Of a stretch of DNA of 64,000 nucleotides, positions 25,640-37,362 are shown one piece after another. How positions within the stretch are numbered: the first letter of the stretch is position 1; the number at the start of each line of letters is the position of its first letter. This DNA is from Desmodus rotundus. Taxonomy: Eukaryota > Chordata > Mammalia > Chiroptera > Phyllostomidae. The stretch lies in contig NC_071391.1 of the NCBI RefSeq assembly GCF_022682495.2, forward strand, positions 41,073,998 through 41,137,997, given 5' to 3'. The notes under the pieces are model-generated. The model saw only the letters and a program-made list of their open reading frames with translations, made no database searches and was not told where the DNA came from. A program made the translations under genes and the position numbers.

Positions 25640-25840
25640 GTAGCTTACAATGAAATAGCACTTACTATGTGCCAGAGGCTGTCCCAGGCACCCTACATGT
25701 ATTAAGCCTTCCATGTATTAGCACATGTAATCCTCACAACAAGCCTGTGAGATAGGCAGTGTTATTACATCCAATTTAAGGATGAGGAGTGGAGGCTCAC
25801 AGCAGCTCAGCAGCTTTCCCAAGGCCACACACACGTACTG
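25640..25840 (-). repeat. MIR-type fossil
   Basis: CACTTACTATGTGCCAGAGG, TAATCCTCACAACAAGCCTG and TTCCCAAGGCCACAC are typical of a MIR read in antisense. Confidence 0.7.
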
Positions 25841-26756
25841 TGCGGGGGAGCAGAATGCTCTAAAGGAAAAGAGATGACTTTGGGGAGCACTAGAAAGCAG
25901 AAGCCAGAGCCGCTGCTCAGCAGCATCCAGGCACTGAGTCTGGCATCCCCTCCCTGCCCAGCTGCACCCCAGCCAAAAGGATGTGGCTTTGCTGGTACCA
26001 AGGTAGGTTCAGAACCAGGAGAGCCTAACTTTTGAAAACAGAAGCAATATATTTTGTTAGTGTCAAATTCTCTTGGAATGGTAAAGTGAGCCTTCATGCA
26101 AAAGGGCTACCTTCACAATAAAAATGTGGCTGCTCTCAACTTGACAGAAAGCCGCCCGTGCAGAGAGTAGCCCTGGCAACTGCGTGCCCTGTTTGGGCGC
26201 CACGGGGCTGGAAGAAAGTTATACCAGGGTGTGTTGTAGAAACTCCTGGCCACTGTGGTCCCCTTGTCTCCAATAAGCACCAGGTCAATTAAGTTAGGAA
26301 CTTCACTTTGCCTAATCCCATGGCCGATAGGTGTCTGGTCTGTTTCTGCTAATTCACAGCCCACCTGAAACTACACAACATGATCTCATTCACTGTAAGA
26401 AAAACAGCCCTGCCATTTTACAGAGGGGGAGACTGAGACTAAAGAGTATTAAATAACGATTTACCTGAGATACTTCTATACTGTTTCCTTTGTTCCTTGT
26501 CCTTTACAAGTGGCAGATATGATTTTTATAATCAACCAAAACAATAAGGACTTTCCCTTCCTGTGCTCCACCTGGACAGCTAGTAAGGTGTGGTGCTGGT
26601 ATTCGAACCAAGTCTGTCTAATACCGAGCTCAGGCTCTTTCTGCTGCCCCCTTTTGGCCATGTCAGCAACTTTGGGAGTCCCAGCCCTCCCTGGACATGT
26701 TTAGTAAGGTCATGTCTTGCTTCCTTGCCTTTCTCTCCTATTCAGAACTTAATACA

Positions 26757-26965
26757 GCCCCAGCTGGTGTGGCTCAGTGGATTGAGTGTTGACCTGCAAA
26801 CCCAAGAGTCGCTGGTTCGAATCCCTGTAGGGGACAAGCCTGGGTTGCAGGCCTGGTCCGCAGCAGGGGGCACTCAAGAGGCAACTACACATTGATCTTT
26901 CTCTCCCTCTCTTTCTCCCTCCCTTCCTCTCTCTAAAAATAAATGATTCAATAAAGTCTTTTAAA
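26757..26965 (+). mobile_element. VES SINE
   Basis: Head GCCCCAGCTGGTGTGGCTCA, B-box-like CTGGTTCGAATCCCTGTAGG, body ATTGATCTTTCTCTCCCTCT and A-rich tail. Confidence 0.87.
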
Positions 26966-26999
26966 AGCACTTAATACAAAGCTGCAGCAGTAAAGTATT

Positions 27000-28340
27000 G
27001 ACAGAGGAGCTGACTCGACAGCATGTAAGACACACGTGCACAAGGAAACGTCGTTATACACATTACATACACTTCCCATTCGTCAACTATCCCTCAGTAA
27101 GCTAGGAAACAGTCAAAACAACACCACTAATGATACCGACGAAAACACAGGCATTAAATTGTCCCCTATTAATAACAGCCAGAACCTCGGGTCTCGCCAA
27201 CGGTCCGTTGCAGCGGAATAGATGGTGGCGGTAAATTCACACAGCAGAATGCCGCACAGCCGTGGGCACGAGCAAACCGCACACTGCGCTCCAAACCACG
27301 GATGCACCTCCTATTAAGCTCAGAAAGGCAGACACAGAAGAGTGCACCTGGTACTCAGAAATTAAGTTAAAATCAGCAAAATGAATCTCTGCTGCAAGCG
27401 CTTCCCTTACGGCTTGTGCAGTTTTCCCCAGGTAGGTTATGCATCAGCCAAAAGGTTTTCAGAAAAAAAACAAACAAAAAAGACAGGCCAAAGACTTGAA
27501 TAGACATTTCTCCAATGCAGAGATATGAATGGTCAATCAGCCCATCAAAAGACGCTCAAATCACTAGTCATTAGGGAAATGCAAATCAGAACCACAATGA
27601 AAAACCATTTCATACATCCTAAGCTGGATATAATAGTAATATTCTAGAAACAAAAAATAACAGGTGTTGGTGACGATGTGGAGCAATGAGAACACTCGCT
27701 GGTGGGAATGTGAGATGGTGCAGTCGCCGCGGGAAACATTTGGGTGGCTCCTCAGAAAGCTAACGTACAATTACCATGTGACCCAGCAATTCCGCCCCTC
27801 GGTGTGTGCCACAAAAACTGAGACCCGGGACTGACACAGGGACTTGCACATCAATGTTCACTGCAGCATTTTCTTAATGTGCAGTAGATATTAAGACACA
27901 AACCCAAGCGCCCATCGGTTGACTGACAGATAAACAAAGTGTGGTCTGTGCACGCAATGAAGTATTACTCGGTCGAAAAAGAAACAAAGTTCTCGCACAT
28001 GCTGCACCGTGGATGAACCTTGGAAACGTCGTGCTAAGTGAAATAACCAGACACAAGAAAAAAGGTTGTATGATTCCATGGATATAGGCGAGTCACAGAG
28101 ACAGAAAGTAAATTAGAGGCCACAGGCGGCTGGAAAGAAGGGTGAATACGGAGCTACTTCCCAGTGAGGACGCAGTTCCTGTTTGGGGCGCCGTAAGAGT
28201 TTTGGAAGCAGGTGGCAGTGATGGCAACACGACATGGTGCAGGGAATTGGGGCCGCCGAGTTGTATACTTAATTTCGTGGCTAATTTCGTTATACATATT
28301 TTACCACAAAGCCCCAACTTTATTCTATACACTAGCAATG
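27000..28340 (+). mobile_element. L1 3'-end fragments
   Basis: AGACTTGAATAGACATTTCT, TCATTAGGGAAATGCAAATC, GGTGACGATGTGGAGCAATG and TGATTCCATGGATATAGGCG follow the end of L1 ORF2 and its 3' side in plus sense (27480-28310). The part before 27430 looks like an older L1 piece. Confidence 0.8.
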
Positions 28341-28620
28341 ACAATTGAACAGTAACATTTTTAAAAATATTATTTACAATATTATTGAAAAATAAGCAAT
28401 ACTTAGGGATAAATCTTACAAGAGAGGTAAAAAATGTATGCACTGAAAACTACAAAACATGCTTGAGAGAAACTGGAGGTGGCTTAAGAAAACAGATACG
28501 CCATGTTCAGAGGTTGGAAGGCCCAACATTATTTGGGGAGAGTCAACTCTCCCAAAAGTGGTCTACAAAGTCGACACAATCTTAATCAAAATCCCAGCAG
28601 ACTTTTTCCTTCCTTCCTTC

Positions 28621-28688
<68 letters not shown>

Positions 28689-30540
28689 TCGTTCTCTCTC
28701 TCTTTCTTTCTTCTTTCTTTCTCTTTCTTCCTCTCTCTCTCTTTCTTTCGTTCTTTCGTTCTTTCTTTCTTTCTTTCTCTTTCTTCCTCTCTCTCTCTCT
28801 CTCCCCTTCCTTCCTTCCTTCCTTCCTTCCTTTTTATTTCTTTTCTTTCATTCTTTTTTGTAGAACTTGAAAGTCTCATTTAAAATTAATGCGAGACTGG
28901 AAAGGACCTAGAATAGCCAAAATAAACTTTGAGAAAGGGGAAAATCCTGGTTTCTCCGGGGCTTGGGTGGAAGAGCATCTCCCAATCATTCCTTCTCTCT
29001 TGTTGCGACTCCACACTCAGCACTCAACCTCTGACTTTATCTGTCAAGCAGCTTGGTTCTGGGTTGGGGTCGGGCCCTGGGCAGGGTCTCTGGTAACTGC
29101 CCAGGGATCTTCACAACTGTGGAGTAATAAATAGGTATTCTGGTTTGAAAAAAACAAAGTTGGAAGTCCTGAACAACCTGATTTCAATACTTACTATAAA
29201 GCTACAGTAATCAAGACATAGTGGTGTTGGTGTTAAGACAGGTAAATAGATTAATGAGGCAGAATGCACAGTATAGAAATAAGTTGCATATAAGGTCAAC
29301 GGCTTTTCAACAGAGGTGAAAGAAAAAGGAAAAGTCCGCTCCATAAACGGTGCTGGAACAACTGGATATCTTCTCTTTTTTTAAGTGAACCTCATACATA
29401 TACAACAGTTAACTCAAAATAGAGCACAGACCTAAAATAGTAAATCTAAAATTAGAAAATTCCTAGGAGAAACCTCTGTCACTTTGAGTCAGGCAATGAT
29501 TTCTTGGATCTGACAGCAGAACCACAGTCCGTACAAGAACAAACTGATACATTGGACGGCGTCAGGAGCAAACATCTCTGCTCTTCAGAACACGTAAGAG
29601 AATGAGCAGAAAGGCACGGACTTGGAGAAAATATTTGCAAGTCATAAATCTGGCAAAGGACATGTATCCAGAATATGCAAAAACTCTCAAAGCTCAAGAA
29701 TAAGGAGACAAATAGCTCAATTAAAAAATAGGAACAAGGTTTTTAACAGATACTTCCCAAAAGAAGAGAGATGGATGGCAAGTAAGCATATGAACAAACA
29801 TTCAATCTCATTAGTCATTAGGGAAAGGCAAATTAAAATCACAATGATATTCCACTACATGCCTGTTAGAATGACTGAAATTTTAAAAAAACTAACCATA
29901 CCAATTTGTCTCAAGGGTGTGGAGGAACTGGAATTCTCCTACATTGCTCTGAGGAATGTAAAATGGTATGACCACTTTGGAAAAGTTATACTGTTTCTTA
30001 AAAAGTTGAATGTACACCAACCATAGGATCCAGCCAGCCCACTCCCAAGAAAAATAAAAACATACGTCCACGCAAAGACTTACGCATAAAGCCACAAAGC
30101 TTGTTTGTAATAGCCGAAAAGCGGAAACCATCCGCGTGTCTACCAACGGTGAAGGTAGAAACAAATGATGGTGTCTCCATAGGACAGAATATTACTTAGC
30201 AACAAAAAGAAGTGAACGAGCACTTCACGCCCCCACATGGAAGAAAATCAGAATAACTCTGTGGCATGAAAGAAACCAGACTACAAACGAGCACATACCG
30301 AATGATTCCATTTAGATAAAATTCTAGGACATGCAAACAGCTCCGGTCAGTGGTTCCCTGAGAACTGGGTGGCACAGAGGTCAACTTCAATGGGGACCCG
30401 AAGGTGAGAGGTTTCCCAGGTTCAAAGATACGGGAGCAGAAGCCAGAGAACAGGGTTGGAAAGTTATGGTTCACGATTAACAGCTATTTTTATTTGTTTG
30501 TGTTTGCAGGAAAAAGTTTAGTCACTATATAAAATTATCT
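28340..30540 (+). mobile_element. L1 ORF2 to 3' end, broken by a microsatellite and an insert
   Basis: CTATACACTAGCAATGACAA, ACACTGAAAACTACAAAACA-like, AATCAAAATCCCAGCAGAC, TAGAATAGCCAAAATAAAC, ACAAAGTTGGAAGTCC, AGCTACAGTAATCAAGACAT and TTAGTCATTAGGGAAAGGCA follow L1 in order. A tetranucleotide array (28605-28856) and a foreign segment of about 206 bases (28938-29143) interrupt it. Frames are broken. Confidence 0.82.
28605..28856. repeat. compound CTTC/CTTT/CT microsatellite
   Basis: About 250 bases of pyrimidines: CTTC units, then about 18 CTTT units, mixed CT and TTCTTT, CTTT with GTTC variants, CT, then CTTC. It lies exactly where L1 ORF2 has a short T run after CCCAGCAGAC, so it grew from within the L1 copy. 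Long Phe/Ser open frames on one strand and Lys/Glu frames on the other are products of the repeat. Confidence 0.95.
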
Positions 30541-30589
30541 CAATGTAAATTTTTCCTCCTAGATATGCATTAGCGCTTTGGCATATGCT

Positions 30590-30725
30590 ACCACTTATTT
30601 CTAGCAGAATCTAGACTGTGAGCTCATGGCGGGGCGGGGGGGGTAATGGCTTTTTATCTCCTTAACTCCATGGCCCAGCACAGAGTTTGCCCTGAATACA
30701 TCACTGAATAAGTGAATGAATGTGA
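30590..30725 (+). repeat. L2 3'-end fossil
   Basis: CTAGACTGTGAGCTCATGGC, AACTCCATGGCCCAGCACAG and CTGAATAAGTGAATGAATG follow the L2 3' end. The rest of 30725-31170 is unique-looking. Confidence 0.7.
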
Positions 30726-31169
30726 TTTGGGATCAGAGCACAAGCTTGAAGGTTTTGTTAAGTTTACTATTTCAATCATTTTAAAGTTCCTCTCCGCAGG
30801 GAGCACTGCTTTTCCAAAGGGCAAGGTCACTGGGGCTGTGAGGTGACAGCAAGCAGGTTGATAGGACTGTGCAACGAAGGGTTGACAAGGAAACAATCAA
30901 ATAGATGTGTTTCCTCTAAGAAGGCAACAAACGCAAAGAGAGAGGTGGCCCAGTCGCACCCATCTGGAGGAGGGAGTCCGGACATACTTGGGGGCGGTTT
31001 ACAGGCTGAGCAAAGAGCTCCAGTAAAGAGAGGGAGGTGAGGATGGAGAAGAGAGATGCGGATGCGATCACAGGGAGAGAAAGGAGGGGTCCAAGGGGAA
31101 TTAGCCTGGGGCAGGATAAACACCTGTTCCTCTGAATCTAGGAAAACAAGGGCTGTCAGAGACGCAACA

Positions 31170-31362
31170 AGGTTTTTATTTTTATTTTTAATTGGTTTTA
31201 GACAGGGTTAGGGAGACAGAAGAGAAACAGCGGTTTGCTGTTCCACTTAGCGATGCATTCATTGGTTGCTTCTTGTATGTGCCCTGACCTGAGATGGAAC
31301 CCAAAACCTAGGTGGCCTATGGGGAGGAGGCTCTAACCAACCGATCAACCCCGCCAGGAGCG
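31170..31362 (-). mobile_element. tRNA-derived SINE, minus strand
   Basis: Tail TTTTTATTTTTATTTTTAAT on the left, CTTCTTGTATGTGCCCTGAC in the middle, and head AACCGATCAACCCCGCCAGG on the right. Confidence 0.78.
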
Positions 31363-31729
31363 CAGGAGGGTGTGTACCAGGGCGGAGGAGAGAGAGGGCG
31401 GGAAGCAGATCTTCAGGAAGGTGACACAGACCGCGCTAACGAAGTTTCTTTTCCAGCTCTCATCATTTAGGGCCACGGATTAAAAAATTTAACTCCAGAA
31501 TTCTGGAGATTGGTCACTAACTTCAAAAACAACAAAAAATAAAAGCAACAAAAATCTATCTACTATCATTATGGTTTCATTTTTAAAAAGAATTTAACAC
31601 ACCAAAAAAGGGTAGAAAGGACAAAATCTCAGAATAAGTTCTCTGCTCTATGACTAACTCACTCCAATGTCCTTATTTTTCCCATTTCACCAGAAAGGAT
31701 GATGATTCCTTCCTCCGAGACCAGTGCGT

Positions 31730-32560
31730 GGGCAGCGCGGCTCCAAACAGCCCACGCGGGCAGCGACACTCAGTCTCCAGGAGGCGGGCGGGGCGCACTC
31801 CACCCGGGGCCAGTCCCCTCCCCACCGACGGGGTCCCCCAGGGCGCAGACCCTGGAGGCGGCGACAAGCCGAGCGGCGCCCCACCGGCCTGGGCAGCCCC
31901 GCAGCCCCTCGGCGCTCTTCTGCGCGGTTCCGGAGCCCACCGACGCCGCTGAGTGTGTGTGTGTTGGGGGATGGGGGGGTGCAGCTCTCCGGTCCCTATG
32001 CCCGGGTGCCCCACTCCGACAGCCCTGCCCCGCAGGTATGAGGACACCCTCGCTTGGCCCGGGTCTCGGATAACCGAGGCTATCGGTACCGGCGTCGCGG
32101 ATGCGCGAGGGTCCGAGTCCACCCTGGGGGTCTGGGCGCCTTCGCCGGTTCTCATCACCCCCCCCCGGAACGCCGGCTTCTACGGCTGGAGGCGAGCGTC
32201 GACGGGCGCCCACGCGGGGCCACCCCGAGGGGCGCGGCGGCGCCCATCATCCAGGAGCGCGCCCTACCTGTCGTAGCTCCAGCGGCTGTAGGACAGGGTC
32301 CGATGGCTGCTGACTCCCTCCATCGCCGCCTCCGGGCTCCGCGGGCGGCGGCTGAGGCTGCGCGGGGCTGGAAGCTCGCTCGCTGCGGGCCGGGCGCGGG
32401 TGGAGGACTGTACCATTCCCCCCGGGGGGAACCCCCTCCGGCTCTGCCAATGGCGCGGACGCACAGGCTGCGGGGACCCGGGCCCGAGGGCTTCCCTCCC
32501 CCAGGCGGAGTCCCGCGGGGGCGCGGCTCCTGCAGCCTCCACTGCTTATTTATTTATTTC
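31730..32560. promoter_or_regulatory. CpG island, probable distal TUB promoter
   Basis: This stretch is very rich in G+C with dense CpG dinucleotides, unlike the flanks. It contains the candidate TUB first exon (32268..32323, minus) and sits just downstream, in minus-strand terms, of an X-box motif at 32576..32589. An A/T-rich AATAAATAAATAA run lies at about 32546..32559. Promoter function is inferred from composition and position. Confidence 0.7.
32268..32323 (-). CDS. TUB: candidate TUB CpG-island alternative first exon
   Basis: Within a CpG island the minus strand has an ATG followed by MEGVSSHRTLSYSRWSYD and two bases (AG) of a split codon, then the donor CAG|GTAGGG. The phase (2) is the same as that of the other TUB 5' exons, so splicing to the common exon would give …WSYDS-VLDDEG…, with no frame problem. 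Its place, between the EIF3F 3' end and the recognised TUB exons on the same strand, fits a distal TUB promoter. The frame stays open upstream to an ATG at 32542, so the start is not certain. I did not match this peptide to a verified protein; assignment to TUB is inference from phase, strand and order. It could instead be the first exon of an unrelated minus-strand or antisense transcript. Confidence 0.58.
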
Positions 32561-34380
32561 TGATGTGTGCTCCACGTCTCCATGGCAACCGCTCCATCTT
32601 ATCCCGCGTTACTAAGGCGCCGCTCTTTCAAACCTTCCCGGGACCGAGACTCAGAGGCTGCCCTTGCTCTTGCAGTTTGGAATAAGCTCCCGGCCCCTCT
32701 GTGGAGAAGGCCCTCCTTTCTGGCGGGGGCGGGAGGTGTGTCTACCTATCCACTCCCTCCGAACTTCCACCAACTGTCCCCTTTCTCAGGAGTGGGAACA
32801 CCTATCCCCGGAATTTCGGAGATTTCCCTGCCTGTCCTCGCCCCTTTCCCCCAAGCTTGGAAGTTCTTTGACCTCCGGGATCCCACTTCTCCTAAAACCG
32901 TCGGGACTCAGCACCTTCATTACCCGAATGGAAATCCACTTCTCCCTTCCTCCTCCCCTCCTAGATTTCCTTGGCCCCGCTCTTCAGCATATTGTGGCCC
33001 CCTTGGGTTCCGAGGACCAGGCTCTGTAAACATTCCCATTTCTAGGCTATCATTTGTTTATTTTCCTTTGTGTTTTCTATTCATTAAATCCAGCTGTGTT
33101 GGCTCAGCTAAGCGGAGAGGGAGAGCGTTTTCTTTGTCTATACCTGGTGGCTGAGGTTGGCCCTAGGGAAGAACTGGGTCCTCTGGGCGGGGTGGGGTGG
33201 GGAGGGAGAGCTGGCCGGCGCTTTTGAGCCTGCCCCTCCCGCCCGTCGGGATTTACAGGTATAATCTCGTTGCAAGGTCGTGGAAGCCTAAGAAGGACCT
33301 TTCAGTGCAGTTCCGGGAAGGCAGTGCTAACAGGCTGGGACCTGGGATGGGCGGAGGAGCTTAAATCCCTGGAGGTGGAGTGCAGGGCGGTATGAGTTGA
33401 GCTACACTAATCCCGGGATCGGGGACAGCTTCAGAGAAACTATAGACTAGCCTGTTAACCCTTAGTCACAGGACTAGCAACTGGCAGCGAGTGCACCTGT
33501 GGCATCCAGCCCACAGGTGTGTTTCTGCTTGTCCAGTACAGGTTTGGTGTTCTTTTCATTGACTACATTGACACCATTTAAAAATCGGGAGATTTAATAC
33601 ATCCAGCATTTTGTCTTCCCTTGAAAACTAAGAAAATCTGGCACGCTTGGACCTGCCTTCAGCACGGCAGCCGCCATCCTCACAGGGAGCACATCTTGTC
33701 TTACGGCCTCGGGCCCCAGCCACCCAGCTCCTCGTAACTTGCTGGTCTCAATAGCTGTGGAGTTTGCCACCATGCGGACACAGTCATCCCTGCGATCAGT
33801 CGTTTTCCATGGCCCTCAGAGCTGCCCAAATGCGGCATTAGCCGGTATTTACCACGGGGCAGGTCCTCGGCAAACTGCTGTGCACAGCAAGGGGTTTACA
33901 GACTGACATGCGTGGACTCCCGCTCCTGAAGCACATCTTGATGGTGAGGCTCTTGGTCTGGCCATGCCCTCAGGAGTGCTGGAATGGAACTCCAGAAACC
34001 CCGCGTTGCGAGTGTGTGGAGCCCTGCTCATTGTTTGGGTAGGGGTGACGGGGGAGACTCCCTGTCTGGAGAATGGGTTTCTTGCCCCTCCCACAGACAC
34101 TGCAGAACCAGAAGCCACTTCTCCTGAGCCTCCACGGATGTCCTTTCTCCGGAGGACTGATGGAAGGCAACTAAGACCTAAGAAGGGACTCAGAAGGGAC
34201 TGAGAAGACAGGCCCTGCTCTTGCAGCATCACCCCGCTCCATGGGAAGGGCTCTTCCTCCCCAGATATGTTTGTGTGTATATTCAGCAATATTTTTCCTT
34301 CTCTCCCATTTCTTTACCATCTAATAAAGACGTGTAAATAGTAATTAAACTTTCATCTCAGTATTTAAGCTGCATGGCAT
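32560..34380. other. intergenic flank of the TUB CpG island
   Basis: GC-rich at first, then ordinary. Presumed upstream region of the distal TUB promoter on the minus strand. No gene or clear repeat was recognised. Confidence 0.4.
32576..32589. promoter_or_regulatory. RFX-type X-box next to the candidate TUB promoter
   Basis: GTCTCCATGGCAAC fits the RFX X-box pattern of two half sites separated by two bases (consensus roughly GTNRCC-N(0-3)-RGYAAC; the left half is imperfect). RFX factors drive ciliary and neuronal genes. The site lies about 250 bases upstream of the candidate TUB start codon at 32323. Confidence 0.55.
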
Positions 34381-36030
34381 TAAAAGAGGAGTGTGACTCA
34401 GCTAAAAGAGGAGCACACATCACCCAAAGATAGACCAAGGCCTCTGTCCCCTTTTGGAGAGAGGGTCCTGCTTCTCTGCTTGAACCTGTCTGATAAAATG
34501 TAGTGGTTGGAGCTGGGAGAACAAGTATAGGAGCTGATCTAGATGATGCTCAAGGGGGAATGGGGCTGGGGAGATGCAGTATCAGGTTAGACAGAGGAGA
34601 CCTTATTGACCTGGGAGCACTCTCCTGTGACCTGGGATGGAATGTTCTGGTAAGTGCACCTGAGGCTAGTCTAATACATTTGCTGCAGTCGCCCCTTGAA
34701 GCCTGGATGTGGTGTGGCCCGCGGAGAGACGGTGCAGTAGGCAACATTGCCACTTCCCTCAGATTCTTCTGGATCCCTTGTTACTGATCTCGTGTGTCCT
34801 GCCTACCTTCCACACCCACACACAGCTTCGATGGACTTTGGCTTCTAAAACCCAATACCTGCACCTCTTCTTCCGACTGCCTTCCCTTTGCTGGAGCCGT
34901 TTTGCTCACCCCCACACGGAGCGGTAGGTGCCCAGGAACTTTCACCCCGGATGGCCCTTGTCTAACACCTGGCAGGTGCAGGAGTATGAAAGTGCAGCAC
35001 CCTTGCCACGGGCATGGACGACACTGAGGTGGGACTTGTACTCCATTGTCCCTGTAGGATCAGGCTGTGTGTAGCCTCTGTGGGACTCTGGCCACATTCT
35101 TGTTTCCCTTCCTCCTATGTCTGGGCCCCCTGCGCCCACTCCTTTCCCTGTCTCCCGCAGCAGTATTTCAGTGGTGCCCTGGAGCGGACTGGTGCCGAGA
35201 GCCGTTGTTAGCAGCTCCTCCCCACTCCATAATCAGAAATGCCGTGTTGGTAGTTTTAAATTGGCCATGGTGGGAGCATTCACCATGGAGCATGCATGGA
35301 AACTGGCAAATGCTATGAATCAAGGCTTTATTTTCTTTCCAAAGAGCCAGTTGTTACCCACGACCACACCACTGAGGCACTCCCTTACTAAACCACGTGG
35401 GCGTGAGTGGTCACTTCAGTCTGCTCAACCTGTGGTCGCAGAAGCTGGATCCTCCTGTGGTGTCATCCATCACTTCTCGAGAATGTCCCAGCCCTTGGTG
35501 GTACCGGGATCACGTCAGACTCCTCCCACCCCGGATAGGGCAGCAGGGCGTGCTTACTGGAACCAGTGCCTTTTCTGAATGCAGATTTATCTTCTCTGCC
35601 TGTGACGCTTTTCCAATGGCTTAGAGACGTCTAATGATCAACCTGAGACTTCCAGGGGGTTTCAGCTGAAGGGCCTACTGTGTGGTGAAGGATGTGTGGA
35701 TGTGTGATGGTGGTTTTGTAAAACAGGAGGTCCTACCGTACGCTTCATTACCTGCAAACAAAGGGGAGAAAGTGAGTGGTCTATCAAAGGCTCAGCTAAG
35801 GAGCCAGCTTTGGGATGAAACTCTGTGGGCCGTCACTGTCCCCCAGGAGGTAGTGCATGCATTCCACGATCTGCTGATACAGTGCTGAGCCCCCAGTCCT
35901 TAGAATACACCTTGATTTCAGACTTCTAGTCTTCGGAACTGTGGGAGAATAAGTTTGTTACTTTAAGCCACCAAGGTTGTGGCACTTTTTATTGCAACCC
36001 CAGGAATCGAATAGCTTGTCTTAGACATGA
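34380..36030 (+). repeat. old LTR-retrotransposon-like region
   Basis: The right end, GATTTCAGACTTCTAGTCTT then GAACTGTGGGAGAATAAGTT and TTTAAGCCACCAAGG (about 35900-36015), matches the 3' end of mammalian MaLR/ERVL LTRs. The preceding 1.4 kb looks like interspersed repeat but I could not name it. No retroviral protein frame is preserved. Confidence 0.5.
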
Positions 36031-37132
36031 ACCATCTTCCCCCCCAGGGTCCTTGTCACTTGTTCTGCTCTCAAGGGTTCCAAGTGAGTATGTTCCTCTG
36101 CCAGCTGAATTCTTAGGTCTAGATTTGGAGTTTCCAGGCTCGGCTAGCCCTTACCGCAGCCCATCTCTTGCATTCCCAGTCAGCTGGGCGTCTCCCCTGG
36201 GAGTGGACGTGACCCTGCCTTATACCATCTCCTTTTTCCAACCTCCAGAGATGGGTGAGCACCCCTCACTCACCTGCCCAAAACCCTAGTACCACTTGGA
36301 GAGGCCACTGCCTTTTACAGGGGCTGGGGGCTGTATACCAGCTCTGTATACCACCCCTTCCCTGGACAGGAGCCCAGAAACCTCATTGGGCCTAGGCCAG
36401 AGGTTCTCCTGGGAAGTGGCAGCTCCAGAATTCTCTTAGATTAAAATCTGATTGGAAGGGGAGTGGACTCCAGATTTATTTAAAACTTTCCAAACCACGT
36501 TCTGAAAGAGACTGGTTTTGGGGTAGGTAGAGAGGCAGACGCTGTGGTATCACCCCTGTGTCTCAAAGGCGGACAAAGCAGCATCTCTAGAAGCTTTGGT
36601 CACTCTTTCTATACTGCCTCGGCCTCTCCAAAGCTGAAGGTGCTTTTTTCTAAACCAGACTGTAGAAAACTGCTCAGGAACTGAAGGAATGGTATGGGCA
36701 ACCAGCAGCCCGTAAGTGGCACAAGGGAGCCCTCTAGTGGCGATCACTTAAAACCTCAGGCATAGGGCAGCGCTGCTTCTGGGACTACTGGTTCATCAGG
36801 GACAGGAGGACCAACACTTGGAGGCAGAGAGACAGTTCTAAGACTGACAACCATCATCCTCATCCTGTGAGACAATCACAAGCACAGGGCTGGCAACCCC
36901 AACGAGAGAGAGGATAGATCAGGGCAGATCAGACAGACCACAGAACACACAGACCTAATCACAGGCCAGGTCACCAAACCCAACTGTTTGCCCCCATAGG
37001 GGTGGGAGACATCACGGGAAAACGGATGACTGGAATTTTGTTAGCTTTGTAAGGACTTTTGCTACAAGCACAATGCTTATTTTGTTCAGTTAAATGTTAT
37101 TTTATGAAGTTTAATTAAAATTTCAAAAATAC

Positions 37133-37362
37133 ACCCTGGCTGGTGTGGCTCAAGTGGATTGAGTGCCAGCCTGCAAACGGAAGGGTCACGGGTTCGATTC
37201 CCAGTCAGGGCACATGCCTAGGTTGCAGGCCAGGTTACATGGTGGGGGCATGTGAGAGGCCACCAATCAGTATCTCTCACACATTGATGTTTCTCTCCTG
37301 CTCTTTCTCTCCCCCTCCCCCTTTCTCTAAAAGTGGATAAATACAATCTTCAAAAAAAAAAA
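37133..37362 (+). mobile_element. VES SINE
   Basis: Head CCCTGGCTGGTGTGGCTCAA, B-box-like CGGGTTCGATTCCCAGTCAG, body ACATTGATGTTTCTCTCCTG and A12 tail. It is one of the least diverged copies, so probably young. Confidence 0.9.

Noticed and set aside
28459..28883. Long Phe/Ser-rich open frames and the Lys/Glu-rich frame opposite
   Set aside because: They are translations of the CTTT/CT microsatellite.
37133..37215. tRNA-like A and B boxes
   Set aside because: They belong to VES SINEs, which derive from a tRNA; there is no intact cloverleaf or tRNA gene.
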